This document shows positions 1 to 10,170 of a DNA stretch of 64,000 nt, one piece after another (position 1 is the stretch's first letter; every line of letters begins with the position of its first letter). A program made the position numbers and the translations under genes. The stretch comes from Lycorma delicatula (lineage: Eukaryota; Arthropoda; Insecta; Hemiptera; Fulgoridae): positions 40,022,020 through 40,086,019 of the forward strand of contig NC_134467.1 of the NCBI RefSeq assembly GCF_047948215.1, written 5' to 3'. The notes below the pieces were generated by a model. The model did no database searches. It was not told the DNA's origin and saw only the letters and a list, made by a program, of their open reading frames with translations.

Positions 1-476
1 GGAATTTTTTTTTCTTTGTAATTTTAAATTTTAAATTATAATACAAATAAGAGGCTTATTCCACACGCCCATGCATGCATATAGAGTTCTTTTCTTAAAA
101 AGTTGATTAAGTAAAGTCTTTGTATTCCTGTTTCAGTTCTTTTTTATTATGACAGGTGTATTATGTTAGACCCGTTTGTTAATTAAGGACCAAATTTCAT
201 TGTTTTTCATTCGTTGCTTATTTTTTCTTCTTCCATTTTTAAAGCCATTTCAGATAATTTATCTTACTTTGTTGGTATTTTTTCAACTCTATTTTCATTG
301 TTTTTAATTTTTGAGAGAAGTGTATTTAAAAAAAAAACATAAGAATAATCCTTTGGTCTTTTATTGTATAAATAAGCCTTTTATTTCGATTTTTTTTCCC
401 CCGTTTTAATAATTATGTATATACTTTGCTAAGTTCACGTCAAAAATGGGTAACATCTTGATGTTTAATTTTTTTA
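1..476. other. AT-rich sequence, no gene seen
   Basis: Low-complexity AT-rich DNA with homopolymer runs. No reading frame with recognisable content and no repeat shared with the rest of the window was noticed. Confidence 0.6.
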
Positions 477-491
477 AAAGTGACATATCCT

Positions 492-803
492 TTTCTTTCT
501 TTTTCTTTTTTCTGTTTAGCCTCCGGTAACTACTGTTTAGATAATACTTCAAAGGATGAATGAGGATGATATGTATGAGTGTAAATGAAGTGTATGTAGT
601 AGTCTTGTACATTCTCAGTTCGACCATTCCTGAGATGGTGGTTAATTGAAACCTAACCACCAAAGAACACCGGTATCCACGATCTAGTTTTCAAATCAGT
701 GTAAAAATAACTGGCTTTACTAGGACTTGAACGCTGTAACTCTCGACTTCCAAATCAGCTGATTTGGGAAGACGCGTTCACCACTAGACCAACCCGGTGG
801 GTT
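492..803 (-). mobile_element. tRNA-derived SINE, family A (copy 1)
   Basis: On the minus strand the copy begins with an A-box-like GGTCTAGTGGTGAACGCG and a B-box-like GTTCAAGTCC, the internal Pol III promoter of a tRNA-derived SINE. A conserved non-tRNA body follows, ending near CCGGAGGCTAAACAG and an A-rich tail. It is bounded by a 15-bp target-site duplication, AAAGTGACATATCCT, at 477-491 and 804-818. At least six other copies or fragments lie in this window. SINEs have no protein and depend on a LINE partner; which LINE is not shown by the sequence. Confidence 0.85.
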
Positions 804-818
804 AAAGTGACATATCCT

Positions 819-1143
819 GTTCAGATCGAACCTGACCAGGATATCATAAAACAAAAAAATGAATGTAATTGGATTATCTGTCGTTTATAGTTAAGAGTAT
901 GTAAATAAATAAATATACATTACACTGGTGTTTATAAAGAAAAAAATTTTGAACTGAAATATAATAAATACGTAGGTAAACTTATGTAATTTTTATGATG
1001 GGTCATAAAATTAGATTAGTTTTTCTGTCACAATAAGAGTTTTTTAATTAAGATCCTTAAAAAATAACAGGACAATTTTAACTTTATGATGTCAATGTTG
1101 GTGTAACTATTACTTTCCTGTCATGCACTATAGCAGAGCTATA
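819..1143. other. AT-rich spacer, no gene seen
   Basis: AT-rich sequence between a SINE and a fold-back mariner element. No open frame or shared repeat was recognised. Confidence 0.5.
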
Positions 1144-1145
1144 TA

Positions 1146-3116
1146 CAACCTGATTCAAGAGGATAGGGAATACTTTGACAACTCATTCTAAAGGCTAAAA
1201 ATAAGAAAAAAGTTCATATAAATATAGGTCCGAAAACGCTTCGTTACAGAATTATACAGGGTGAAAGATTTCACCGCAGTTTCAGTTACTCCGGGTAAAT
1301 TAAGACTTTATGAAATTCTGGGAAGGTCAATTAAGGGGCAAATTCAATTGTTTCTTATGGTTTTTGAGCTGGGAAATCGAAAAACGTTGGTCCCAAAATT
1401 GTATCTCTCTTAGTTTCTACGATATCTCATGTAAAATGCCAAAAATAGGCTAAAAAACACATTTTTTTTAGCTTTGACGTACAATAACGTTGTTAAATTG
1501 GCAATAAATCATACATTTTTTAAACATAAATTGTAGAGAATTTAATTATAAGAAGATTGATGTAAATTAGTGAATGTGTAGGAGCTCCATCAAGTTGGTA
1601 ATACATTTCAATTCGTTTTGCTAAGGGGATATTTTCCGGCAATATAATAAATTCATTACGTAAAAATTCCAGATGATTTCTTCCTGTGACACGAGTTGTA
1701 GTATGAAAGGACCGATTAATTGGTCATCTATGATACCACACCAAACATTCACTGAAAATCGTTGATGGAAATTTTTTTCCATTGTAGCATGTGGGTTTTC
1801 TTCAGATCACCGATGCGCATTTCGTGTGTTGTTTATTCCGTTATGAAAGTAGCTTCATCCGAAAATAGTATAAATGGAATTAATTGTTGATTCCTATTAA
1901 CCCGTTGACAAAACTGCAGGCGGCTGGCGTAGTCACTAGGCTGGAGATGTTGCACTTTCTGGATATGAAAATGATGCAATCCACTATTATTTAACGTCCT
2001 CCATACTCTGTGAAATATTGGGCCGTGTTGCAATTAATCGTATGATCGTTGCCGGACTACGTTGAACCATCTGCAGAATGTTTTCACCTTTATCAACACG
2101 ATTTGCTTGTCGTTCAGATGAAATATGAGCGCTGGGAAGTGTAGCATTCTCACGAAGATTATTAAAAATTCTAATAAATACTTTACGATTTGGTACAACA
2201 CGATCGGGATACCTATGTCGATATTCCGTAACCGCTGCCGAAGAAATTCTATTGCAAAATCCATAGATGAAAATCACGTCAGCATATTCGGCATTAGTGA
2301 AGATACGCGCGTTTTTTAAAACAAAACTAAACAGAATTTCCCTTTTTTTAACAGACTTGATTTTTATACACTGTAAAATTAATACAAAATTACACTTGTT
2401 AACGGTTTTCTGAAATTTTTACGATAAGAATTCGACGTAATACTGCAAACACGATTCATCAGCGAAAGGTTATTTAATACATTACCACAATTAACTGACA
2501 ACAATGAGTAGTATTTAAACAAATTGTGATGAAAAAAGTCAGTGTTGCCAACTTGTTTTCCGTAGGTCTAAAATTATTGTACCTACTAGACACATCTGTT
2601 TTGTTATTTTGTAACATTTTCTTCTAAGTATTCGTCGGTTTTGTTGTTGATAAGAGTCGACATGTTTAAAATTTTATTTGTTTTCTGTAGACATTATTTA
2701 CATCAAATTTCTTATAATTAAATTCTGTTCAATTTGTGTTTAAAAAATGTATGATTTATTGCCAATTTAACAACGTTATTGTACGTCAAAGCTAAAAAAA
2801 ATGTGTTTTTACCCTATTTTTGGCGTTTTACATGAGATATCGTAGAAACTAAGATAGATACAGTCCTGGGACCATTTTTTTCGATTTCCCAGCTCAAAAA
2901 CCATAAGCAACAATTGAATTTGCTCCTTAATTGACCTTTCCAGAATTTCATAAAGCCTTAATTTACCCGGAGTAACTGAAACTCGGGTGAAATCTTTCAA
3001 CCTGTATAACTCTGTAACGAAGCGTTTTCGGACCTATATTTATATGAACGTTTTTCTTATTTTTAACCTCTAGAATGAGTTGTCAAAGTATTGCCCTACC
3101 CTCTTGAATCACTCTG
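1146..3116 (-). mobile_element. Fold-back mariner element with 423-bp inverted arms
   Basis: The ends are inverted copies (left CAACCTGATTCAAGAGG, right end reading CAGAGTGATTCAAGAGG on the other strand) and are flanked by TA at 1144-1145 and 3117-3118, as in Tc1/mariner insertions. The inverted similarity runs about 423 bp, 1146-1568 against 2694-3116, far longer than usual mariner terminal repeats. Between the arms are a non-coding 5' subterminal region (2312-2693) and a decayed minus-strand transposase. At the left junction the arm replaces the transposase C-terminus, which suggests a fold-back rearrangement rather than a normal element. The same end sequence recurs at 6784, 20965, 22395 and 26433. 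Confidence 0.85.
1570..2311 (-). pseudogene. Truncated mariner-like transposase (HTH plus first catalytic block)
   Basis: The minus-strand frame starts with a helix-turn-helix region containing NAEYADVIFIYGFCN and AAVTEYRHRYPDR, typical of mariner-like transposases with a DUF4817-type N-terminus. A frameshift near 2030 moves to the frame with VWRTLN and HIQKVQHLQPSDYASRLQFC. The first catalytic aspartate is visible in FILFSDEATF. Further stops follow, and the frame ends at a DGAPTH-like second motif where the inverted arm begins, so the last catalytic aspartate is missing. The product would be inactive. Family assignment rests on motif recognition; the decay is seen directly. Confidence 0.8.
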
Positions 3117-3118
3117 TA

Positions 3119-4299
3119 TTTGCGTGCCGGATTAAACATTTGAGTAGTTCATTTTGTTTTTTAAAGTAAGCCGTTCAATATCTTAAATGTTTTGATTTAT
3201 TATTTAGATCCCTATTACTGTTCCTTTGAGAAAAAAAAGTCAAAAATAGTAAACATCAAAAGAAAATCAATTTTTTTTTCTAATAAAAAAAGGTAATTAT
3301 TATTACAGGAAATTGTTTTGACTCAATAAAGAACGAAATTAATTATTTGTTTTTAACTAATAGATACCATCTAATTTCCAGATGAAATGATACCGATAAA
3401 GTTCATTAAATATTAAACTGTTCTTTTTTTTTCTAAAAATAATAAAAATCTGTTATTTGAAACGTATTGTTGTTGATATCTGTGTTTGTAGTATTATTAT
3501 TATGTAATCGGTTGCCATAGTTACAGGCAAACAAATAAAATCGATGGTTGGTTTTCTCTGTTAGTTGCCGGTTGATATGGTAAAACTCATTTTCGAAGTA
3601 CTTTTTAAAGACGTAACATCTTTTCCTTTAGTGTTTTTTTATTTTTAACTATTGGTTATTAATTATTAGTATTTAAAAATATATTTGTCCGTTTTTAATA
3701 GATTTCAGGGTTAATTGTATAAATTTGTTTAATATTTATAGATACATGTTGTTGGGTTAACAACGATATTTTTCCATATTTTTAATTATTATTTAAAATA
3801 AACGTATTTATAGTTTTTTTTTGTGATGTTACAATGTTTAATTTATTATTTAAAAAACGTATTAGGTTATTTATAAAATTTATAGGCAATTATATTAAAA
3901 TTAATTATAAAAAAAATGTATTTGTTTTTTAAATATTAAAAAAATTATTTAAATTATATAAAAATATTATCCATTGTTTATTATTATTATTATATTTTAT
4001 TTTATTTTTTAATTTCGTTTAATGTAAAGGTAAGTGTAATTATTTATTACGTAGATATATATTTTACAGTTAAATTTTAGCTATAATTAAATTATACTGA
4101 TGGACAAAAAACTTTCTTTTTTTTTTAATGTTTCTCTAAGTGTGATACCATTTCATTAATTGCTTTTTTGCGTAGATTACAGATATGTAAATACAATTTT
4201 TCTATCACTCTAAAATTGAAATAAATTACTCTTCAAAAAAAAAAAATTAAGGGAAAATTTAGTTAATATCTGTAAAATTTATAATTTTGCATGACCATA
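3119..4299. other. AT-rich region, no gene seen
   Basis: Nearly 1.2 kb of very AT-rich sequence with many A and T runs. It contains no convincing reading frame, no splice-bounded open frame that I recognise, and no repeat shared with other parts of the window. Confidence 0.5.
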
Positions 4300-4502
4300 C
4301 CTGTGTTAGAATCATTTCACTTATGCGCTTTTCTTTTATAAATAATCTCACGCACAACCTGGAATAATTCCCAACGGTTACCATGTTAGTATTCCGTTTC
4401 CCTTTATAGCGGCTTTCCATCACCGAAGTGTCTTCATAAAAACGTTCACCGTGTTCGTCACTTTGGTTGTCCGGGAAAAAATCCAGATGCGAGATGTATT
4501 TT
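4300..4502 (-). pseudogene. Remnant of a widespread uncharacterised insect protein, probably transposon-borne
   Basis: The minus strand has an open stretch of about 60 codons reading HLDFFPDNQSDEHGERFYED followed by VMESRYKGK. From memory this HLDFFP...SDE.GERF.QD..-ME.RY.G pattern recurs in many uncharacterised, probably transposon-encoded insect proteins, near their C-terminus; I cannot name the superfamily. The stretch has no start codon and ends within 15 bp of the TIR element at 4517, so the upstream part may have been cut off by that element. It is not expected to be functional. Confidence 0.5.
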
Positions 4503-4754
4503 TAAAGATATATTACATTAGAGTGGTCCAAATAGGGCAAAATTTTTGTCGAAAAACGTGCACCCCCTGATTTAAAAGTACTCTCAAAAACAAAATTTTT
4601 GACGCGTTGATGAACCCTTTCCGTTCGAAAAAAGTCATCCCCCACTCGACTTGAATTTTAAAGGGGATTTAACATTGGTTTTAGGTTATTTTCAAGTCGT
4701 TACGATATAGCGTTTGCATGTTTCATCACAAAACTTAAAAAATAACGTATATAA

Positions 4755-5400
4755 GGGTTTTTGGGGTCGGAGAACACGAATTTGAAGTCAAAAACTTATT
4801 TTGACACATTTTAACTGTCAAAATCGCAGTCAATCAATTGACAACTAGCGTTCTTATGAAGGAAAATCAATGTTTGACATTACAGACAACTTTAATAAGT
4901 GCTTTTGGTGTCGAAGAACACGAATTTGAAGTCAGAAACTTATTTTGACACATCACAACTGTCAAAATTGCTGTCAACAATTGACAACTAGCTTTTTATG
5001 AAAAAAAATCAATGCTCAACATTACAAAAATTGTCAATAAGGGTTTTTGGATTCGGAGAACACGAATTTGAAGTAAAAAACTCATTTTGGCACTTGTAAC
5101 TGTCAAAATCGCTGTCAATCAATTGACAATTAGCGTTTTTATGTATAAAAATCAATGGTAGACATTACAAATAACGTTAATAAGGGTTTTCGAGGTCGGA
5201 GAACACGAATTTTAAGTTAAAAACTTATTTTGACAAGTTAAAACTGTCAAAATCCCTGCCAATTAATTGACAACTAGCTTTTTTATGTAGAAAAATCAAT
5301 GTTAGACATTACAAACAACGTTAATTAGGGTTTTTGGGGTCGGAGAACACGAATTTGAAGTGAAAAAATTGTTTTGACACATTAAAACTGTTGAAGTCGT
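4755..5400 (+). repeat. Tandem array, about 4.5 copies of a ~143-bp unit
   Basis: The block GAGAACACGAATTTGAAGT recurs at about 4770, 4914, 5055, 5199 and 5342, a spacing of about 141-144 bp. Each unit also contains a TGACA...AACTGTCAAAAT...CAATTGACAACTAGC segment. One further copy is inverted in the right arm near 6040-6075. The array lies just inside the terminal inverted repeat, where DNA transposons often carry transposase binding sites; that role is inference. Confidence 0.85.
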
Positions 5401-5533
5401 TGTCAATTAAAAAAATCTGAAGGATAGATTCAAAAAGATCAATTCTCATTTTATTTAAAAAATTTTATATTCATGTATATAATTATTCAAATAATGTTGT
5501 TAAAATTTTATGATTTCTATTTCTATTATTATA

Positions 5534-5950
5534 TTACATTACATATGTAATGTAATTATATACATTTGGATGTTTTTTGCGGTGATCATTTACAATTTGT
5601 AGTATATATTGCAATCGACTTTCATCTCTAGTGAATTTACATCTAAATTCTTTCACCAACTTAACCGTTCTTTCTGAGCAGTCATTGACGACCTTTAGAT
5701 TTTTAACACGATTCAAAGCAGCCAAATAATCTTCGTTTTCGCTCCACTTAGATGGATCAATTTCTAGAAAGCTAGTCGCAAGTTCGAATCGTTTAAAAAA
5801 ATTCAAGGACTCCGTGTTGACAAAAAAGTTGATTTCTTTGTTTAACAATTCGTTAACATTTTTAGTTTCGTAGCGTTTCGTGTGAGCAGGTTCGTTATCA
5901 TAATCACAATCATCATCTGTCGCAGATAATAAATTTTCGTAAGTTTCACC
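5534..5950 (-). pseudogene. Uncharacterised reading frame inside the TIR element
   Basis: The minus-strand frame is open for 138 codons before the stop at 5534. An in-frame TAG at 5951-5953 separates it from upstream codons that continue in frame, and no ATG start is obvious. Visible features are an acidic stretch (TDDDCDYDNEP), a phenylalanine-rich segment (NFFKRFELATSFLEIDP) and VKNLKVVNDCSERTVKLVKEF followed by ILQIVNDHRKKHPN. The C-terminal pattern NDxxER.VKL...LQ.V..HRK is one I associate with uncharacterised, transposon-linked proteins in arthropods, but I cannot name the family. It is likely a decayed element-encoded protein. Confidence 0.5.
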
Positions 5951-6317
5951 CTAAATTGCTAGTTTTTCAACCATTTTCAGTTTTAATTCGCTTGAGATGT
6001 CTTCATCAAAAAGAGCTAGCGTACCTAACCAAAATGAGTTTTTTTACTTCAAATTCGTGTTCTCCGACCCCAAAAACCCTTATATACGTTATTTTTCAAG
6101 TTTTGTGATGAAACATGCAAGTGCTATATCGTCACGACTTGAAAATAACCTAAAACCCATGTTAAATCCCCTTTAAAATTCAAGTGGAGTGGGGGATGAC
6201 TTTTTTCGAACGGAAAGTGTTCATCAACGCGTCAAAAATTTTGTTTTTGAGAGTACTTTTAAATCAGGGGGTGCATGTTTTTCGACAAAAACTTTGCCCT
6301 ATTTGGACCACTCTAAT

Positions 6318-6781
6318 ATATATATACATTTTTTTTTAAATTTGAATTTAAATCATTTTTATTTCTTTTATATTATTTTATATATATATTTTTTTTTGGG
6401 CGGGAGGGATTTAGTAATGATTTTTTTTAATACTTGAACAGGGTACGAACCCGGGACCTTAAAATTACATCCGGTGAAAAAATAAAATTTTTAGTCTATG
6501 ATTAAGTAACGTGAGGTAAACAATATCTTGCTAATAATATATGCTTCTCATGGGAATTTAAAAGGGTATTGTAATCTCTTGTTAATAATGGGTTATAAAT
6601 TTTAAATGTTCAATGGTTTTTAATTATACATTTATTTTAATAATTAAAGTGCAATTAGTAGCTAATGCGATCTCTTTAACGAAAACAATGTTATTTTATT
6701 TACCTGCTTTATGTTTTAATATCTAATTACTATATGCACATTTTTGATTAATTATTTAAAATAATATTAATTTAAAATAAA
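6318..6781. other. AT-rich spacer with a B-box-like SINE remnant
   Basis: AT-rich sequence. Around 6437-6465 the minus strand reads GGTCCCGGGTTCGTACCC, a strong Pol III B-box match like the SINE B copies elsewhere in the window. No A box is evident, so this is at most a fragment. Confidence 0.4.
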
Positions 6782-6783
6782 TA

Positions 6784-7245
6784 CAGGGTGATTCAGGAGG
6801 ATAAGCCAATACTTTGACAACTCTTTCTAGAGACTAAAAATAACAAAAAAAGTTAACATAAACGAAAACGCTTCGAGTCGAAAGCGTTAACGGTCCGAAA
6901 ACGCTTCGTTAGCGAGTTATACAGGTTAAAAGATTTCGCCCAAGTTTCAGTTCCTCCGGGTAAATTAAGGCTTTCTGAAATTCTGGGAAGGTCAATTAAG
7001 AGGCAAATTCAATTGTTTCTTATGGTTTTTGAGCTGGGAAATCGAAAAAAAAGGTCCCAGAACTGTATCTCTCTTAATTTCTAAGATATCTCATGTAAAA
7101 CGCCAAAAATAGGGTTAAAAAACACATTTTTTTAATTTGACGTACAATATCGTTGTTAAATTGGGAATAAATCATACACTTCTTAACATAAATTGTAAAG
7201 AATTTAATTATAAGAAAAATGATGTAAATAATGTCAACAGACATT
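6784..7245 (+). mobile_element. Solo end of the fold-back mariner family
   Basis: Starts CAGGGTGATTCAGGAGGATA next to TA at 6782-6783 and follows the same sequence as the left arm at 1146-1568, ending in the segment ATAAGAAAAATGATGTAAATAATGTC. No second end or transposase follows, so this is a truncated copy. It has a small extra insert near 6865-6895 repeating the AACGCTTCG motif. Confidence 0.8.
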
Positions 7246-7261
7246 ATACAACAGATATTTT

Positions 7262-7530
7262 CTGTTCATTATTTCGGGTCATATCAAAATGCCGACACTA
7301 GTATTGTATTGTCATCGAAGTTACATACGTGAATCAAATTTCATTGATTTTCATAAGATAGTTCATGAGAAATAAAGATTTTCAAGTAAATGCATGAATT
7401 TAGCGTAGGGGTAGCGCGTGTGGGGTGGGTCATATCAAAATTCTAACACCGTAGTATTGTATTGTCATCGAAGTTAACATACGTGTACCAAATTTCATTG
7501 ATTTTCATACGATAAATCAAAAGATATAGC
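7262..7530 (+). repeat. Imperfect direct repeat (~100 bp, spaced ~168 bp)
   Basis: The segment beginning GGTCATATCAAAAT and containing GTATTGTATTGTCATCGAAG and CAAATTTCATTGATTTTCAT is present at about 7262-7365 and again at about 7428-7530. The unit was not recognised as part of a known element. Confidence 0.7.
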
Positions 7531-7733
7531 AGTTGCAAGATTTGATTATAACTAAAGCAAGTTAAATAAAACCTTATAAAATGAAAGATATTTTGTATGA
7601 CGAACGGTGTCTGTAGGAGAATCATGCAACTCTGACAGCTTTTACCGCCTTTTCAAAAAAGAACGGTGTTACTTTCGATCGCATAGAAGGTGGAGCGTGA
7701 AGATGAACACGAATTTCCTTTACGTTTTCTTTT

Positions 7734-8004
7734 TTTTCCTGTTTAGCCTCCGGTAATTACCGTTCAAATAATACTTCAGAGGATGATATGTATGAGTGTA
7801 AATGAAGTATAGTCTTGTACAGTCTCAGTTCGACCATTCCTTAGATGTGTGCGGTTAATTGAAACCAAACCACCAAAGAACACCGGTAACCACGATCTAG
7901 TATTCAAATCCGTAACTGACTTTACTAGGATTTGAACCTTAGAACTCTCAGTTTCTATATCAGCTGATTTGCGATGACCGAGTTAATCACTAGACCAACC
8001 CGAT
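7734..8004 (-). mobile_element. tRNA-derived SINE, family A (copy 2)
   Basis: Same body as copy 1: CCTGTTTAGCCTCCGGTAATTACC at the tail side, then CACCAAAGAACACCGGTA, then the tRNA-like head. The head is diverged (CGAGTTAATCACTAGACCAACCC on the plus strand) but keeps the A-box core. No clear target-site duplication was found. Confidence 0.75.
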
Positions 8005-8375
8005 CAGTTTTATCTCTCCGTACGTTTTGAGAAATATGAAAATACCATTATGGGAAACCCCAAAATGAAAAAAATTATTTCACAATTTGAAATACTTAAA
8101 GCTCAAAAAATATTTTCTTAAACAATAAAGCTACTAAAAAACTTATTATACTCCTCCCCTGATGGGGAGATCCCAAAATAAAAAAAAATAAAAATGTTTT
8201 AAAATTTCGTTTTTAATTTATTTTAAATCAATTTTAGTGAATATTCTAATCAGTGGCGGCTAGCGTATAGGCACTATGGAACTGCAGTACCCTTTTTTCC
8301 AGTTGATATTATCGATAAAATTTAACATAATGAAACCTTTTTTCTTTAATTCTTTGGTTATACTTGTACAATATA

Positions 8376-9704
8376 CAGGGTGTCCAATATAAAACCCAAA
8401 CTTATATTGGTAGGTATTGAAATAATAAAAAGGCATGTGTAAATGTAAATGTAATTTTTATTATTACCATCCATTACCTTAAATTTAGAGTAAATGTTGG
8501 AAGTGGCCGCCATCTTCTTGAATACAAGCTTCGATTCTTTTTACAGCGTTTCTTGCAACTTTTTTCAAAGTTTCTGGCTGGATATTTAATACAGCTTGAT
8601 CAATATTGACTTTCAATCGTTCAAGTGTTCGCGGTTTGTTGCTGTAGGCTTTTTCTTTGAGGTATCCCCGTAGAAAAAAATCCGCCGCAGTCAAATCTGG
8701 AGATCTTGGTGGCCACAAGCCTCGACCGATAACACGATTACCAAAGAATTCCTCAACGAAATCAGAGGTTCAACCTGCGTAGTGCGATATCGCACCGTCA
8801 TGTTGTAGCCGGCAGTGTCTGTCTTCCTCTTCCAAGAGTGCGATGAACTGAAATAAAATATCCTGATATCGTTCTGCATTAATGGTGTACTCGAAAAAAA
8901 TAGAACCGATTATTTTCTTCCGCGATATCGCACACCACACGCCCAACTTCTGCGGGTGTAATTGTTTTTCGTGATAAACGTGGGGATTTTCAGCGCTCCA
9001 AATTCTACTGTTTTGGCTGTTTACGTAGCCATCCGAATGAAACCGTGCTTCATCTGTGAAAAATAACGAATCCGTAACATTAATTCCGTCACGCAGAAAT
9101 CGACGGAACCGTTGATAATATTGTAGCCGTTTTTCTTTGTCGGGCTCAAGACATCGATGAACCGTTTGAATGCGATGAGGTCGTAATTGTAATCGTTTGG
9201 TCGCCCGATGAACAATCGATTTAGACAAATTAATTTCAGCAGACAAACGTCTGATCGATTTATTTGGCGAGGCAAGTAATCTGTCTTTGATTTCATTGAC
9301 TGTATCTGTATTCAACACCGACGCAGATCTTTTGTGTTCCTTGTTATTAACAGAACCGGTCTCTCTAAATTTTGCGACCAACCTTAATACTGATGTTTTG
9401 TTAGGAGCCGGTTTATCTGGGTACTTATGGCGAAACAAATCTTGCACTGCAACCGCTGATTTTGTACTGAAGTACGACTCGACAATGATAACACGTTCAT
9501 CTAGCGAAAACACCATCTTGTCTCTAGCACAATACACTGAACGTTATGATTGCATTGTTTTTACTATTGGTAGTGTTCTACTGCGTCGCCGCGATGTTCA
9601 GATGTTGGACGAGTCCATTTCAGTAACGAGTAGGGGAGTAAGCTTGACTTTTAAAATTTCATGGATGAGTGATTCATGGGTTGCGTTTTATATGGGACAA
9701 CCTG
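8376..9704 (-). mobile_element. Mariner-family element, nearly intact
   Basis: The ends are CAGGGTGTCCAATATAAAACC and, on the other strand, CAGGTTGTCCCATATAAAACG, flanked by TA at 8374-8375 and 9705-9706. It holds one transposase on the minus strand. The second copy of the surrounding hAT-like repeat (53300-53200, minus strand) has the matching uninterrupted site with a single TA, which confirms the boundaries. Size (1.33 kb) and layout are those of a full-length mariner. Confidence 0.92.
8485..9516 (-). pseudogene. Mariner-like transposase, one internal stop
   Basis: Cut-and-paste transposase of the Tc1/mariner superfamily. The start chosen is the methionine of MVFSLDERVIIVESYF; an in-frame ATG seven codons earlier is also possible. 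The N-terminal HTH (about residues 1-60, ending KFRETGSV) is followed by a second HTH (PNKSIRRLSAEINLSKS). The catalytic core shows DSLFFTDEARFHSDGY (first D), LQHDGA (second D) and PPRSPDLTAADFFLRG (third D). I count 38 residues between the second and third aspartates. A single in-frame TGA at 8770-8772, a few codons after the second D, is the only break seen, so the copy is probably young but inactive. Confidence 0.88.
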
Positions 9705-10170
9705 TATAATCCTTAAGTTTAATGTCAGTAGCCATTTCCCATTTTATGAAAAGATAAAAAAAATCTTTGTATGTAACTGTGCGTTTCACAGTTCCAGCGG
9801 CGTGGTGTTTGGATATTGTGCGCATGCGCACATAGGAAGCTTCACGCGAAGTAGAGAGAGAGGACTGTCGCTCCTGCAGTAACGACCCTGGCGTGTTGGT
9901 GGAAAGTAGTTTTTTTTTACTCCGCATATGTACGGAACGTTCCTTGTTAGTTTCCTTTTCTAGTTTAGTCGGTGGAAGGAATGTGAAAGCGGTTTAGTTT
10001 TTTCAGAAGCCATCAGAAGATGGAGGAAAGCAAGGGCTCTTTGATCGCCAAGTTTGTCCAAAAATACACTGGAAGGGCAAAAAAGAAAGTAATCAGTAAA
10101 AAACTAATTACGTATTTGTTTCTGTGTGTATAGAAATTTAATTTAAGCACCGTTGGACTTTTTACGCGGA

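Larger units (their letters stand above)
4517..6317 (-). mobile_element. Uncharacterised TIR element (about 1.8 kb) with subterminal tandem repeats
   Basis: The ends are inverted copies starting ATTAGAGTGGTCCAAATAGG. The inverted similarity extends about 275 bp (4517-4795 against 6317-6040) and includes a block reading GTCGGAGAACACGAATTTGA. Inside the left arm that block is repeated in tandem (4755-5400). The body carries a minus-strand open frame (5534-5950). No clear direct target-site duplication is visible, so the superfamily is not assigned. TIR length, subterminal repeats and a central frame are consistent with a DNA transposon or a non-autonomous derivative. Confidence 0.7.
8250..10170 (+). 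mobile_element. hAT-like 5' end (copy 1), interrupted by a mariner
   Basis: The segment begins CAGTGGCGGCTAGCGTATAGG, reminiscent of hAT terminal repeats (CAGnGGCGG), and matches the minus-strand copy at 52810-53375 through an AT-rich leader, a GC-richer stretch with GCGCATGCGCAC, and a conserved ATG at 10020-10022. Codons after the ATG read MEESKGSLI, and both copies share a similar start. A complete mariner (8376-9704) interrupts the leader. The rest of the host element is missing or unrecognisable beyond about 10170. hAT assignment rests on the terminal sequence only and is tentative. Confidence 0.6.

Noticed and set aside
492..803. tRNA gene
   Set aside because: A and B boxes are present, but there is no tRNA cloverleaf context; a repeated non-tRNA body and target duplications identify a SINE. 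The same holds for the B-box matches at 11128, 28140, 43930, 54157 and 55700.
4755..5400. CRISPR-like array
   Set aside because: The repeats are ~143 bp, contiguous and inside a transposon terminal region; no short repeat-spacer pattern exists in the window.
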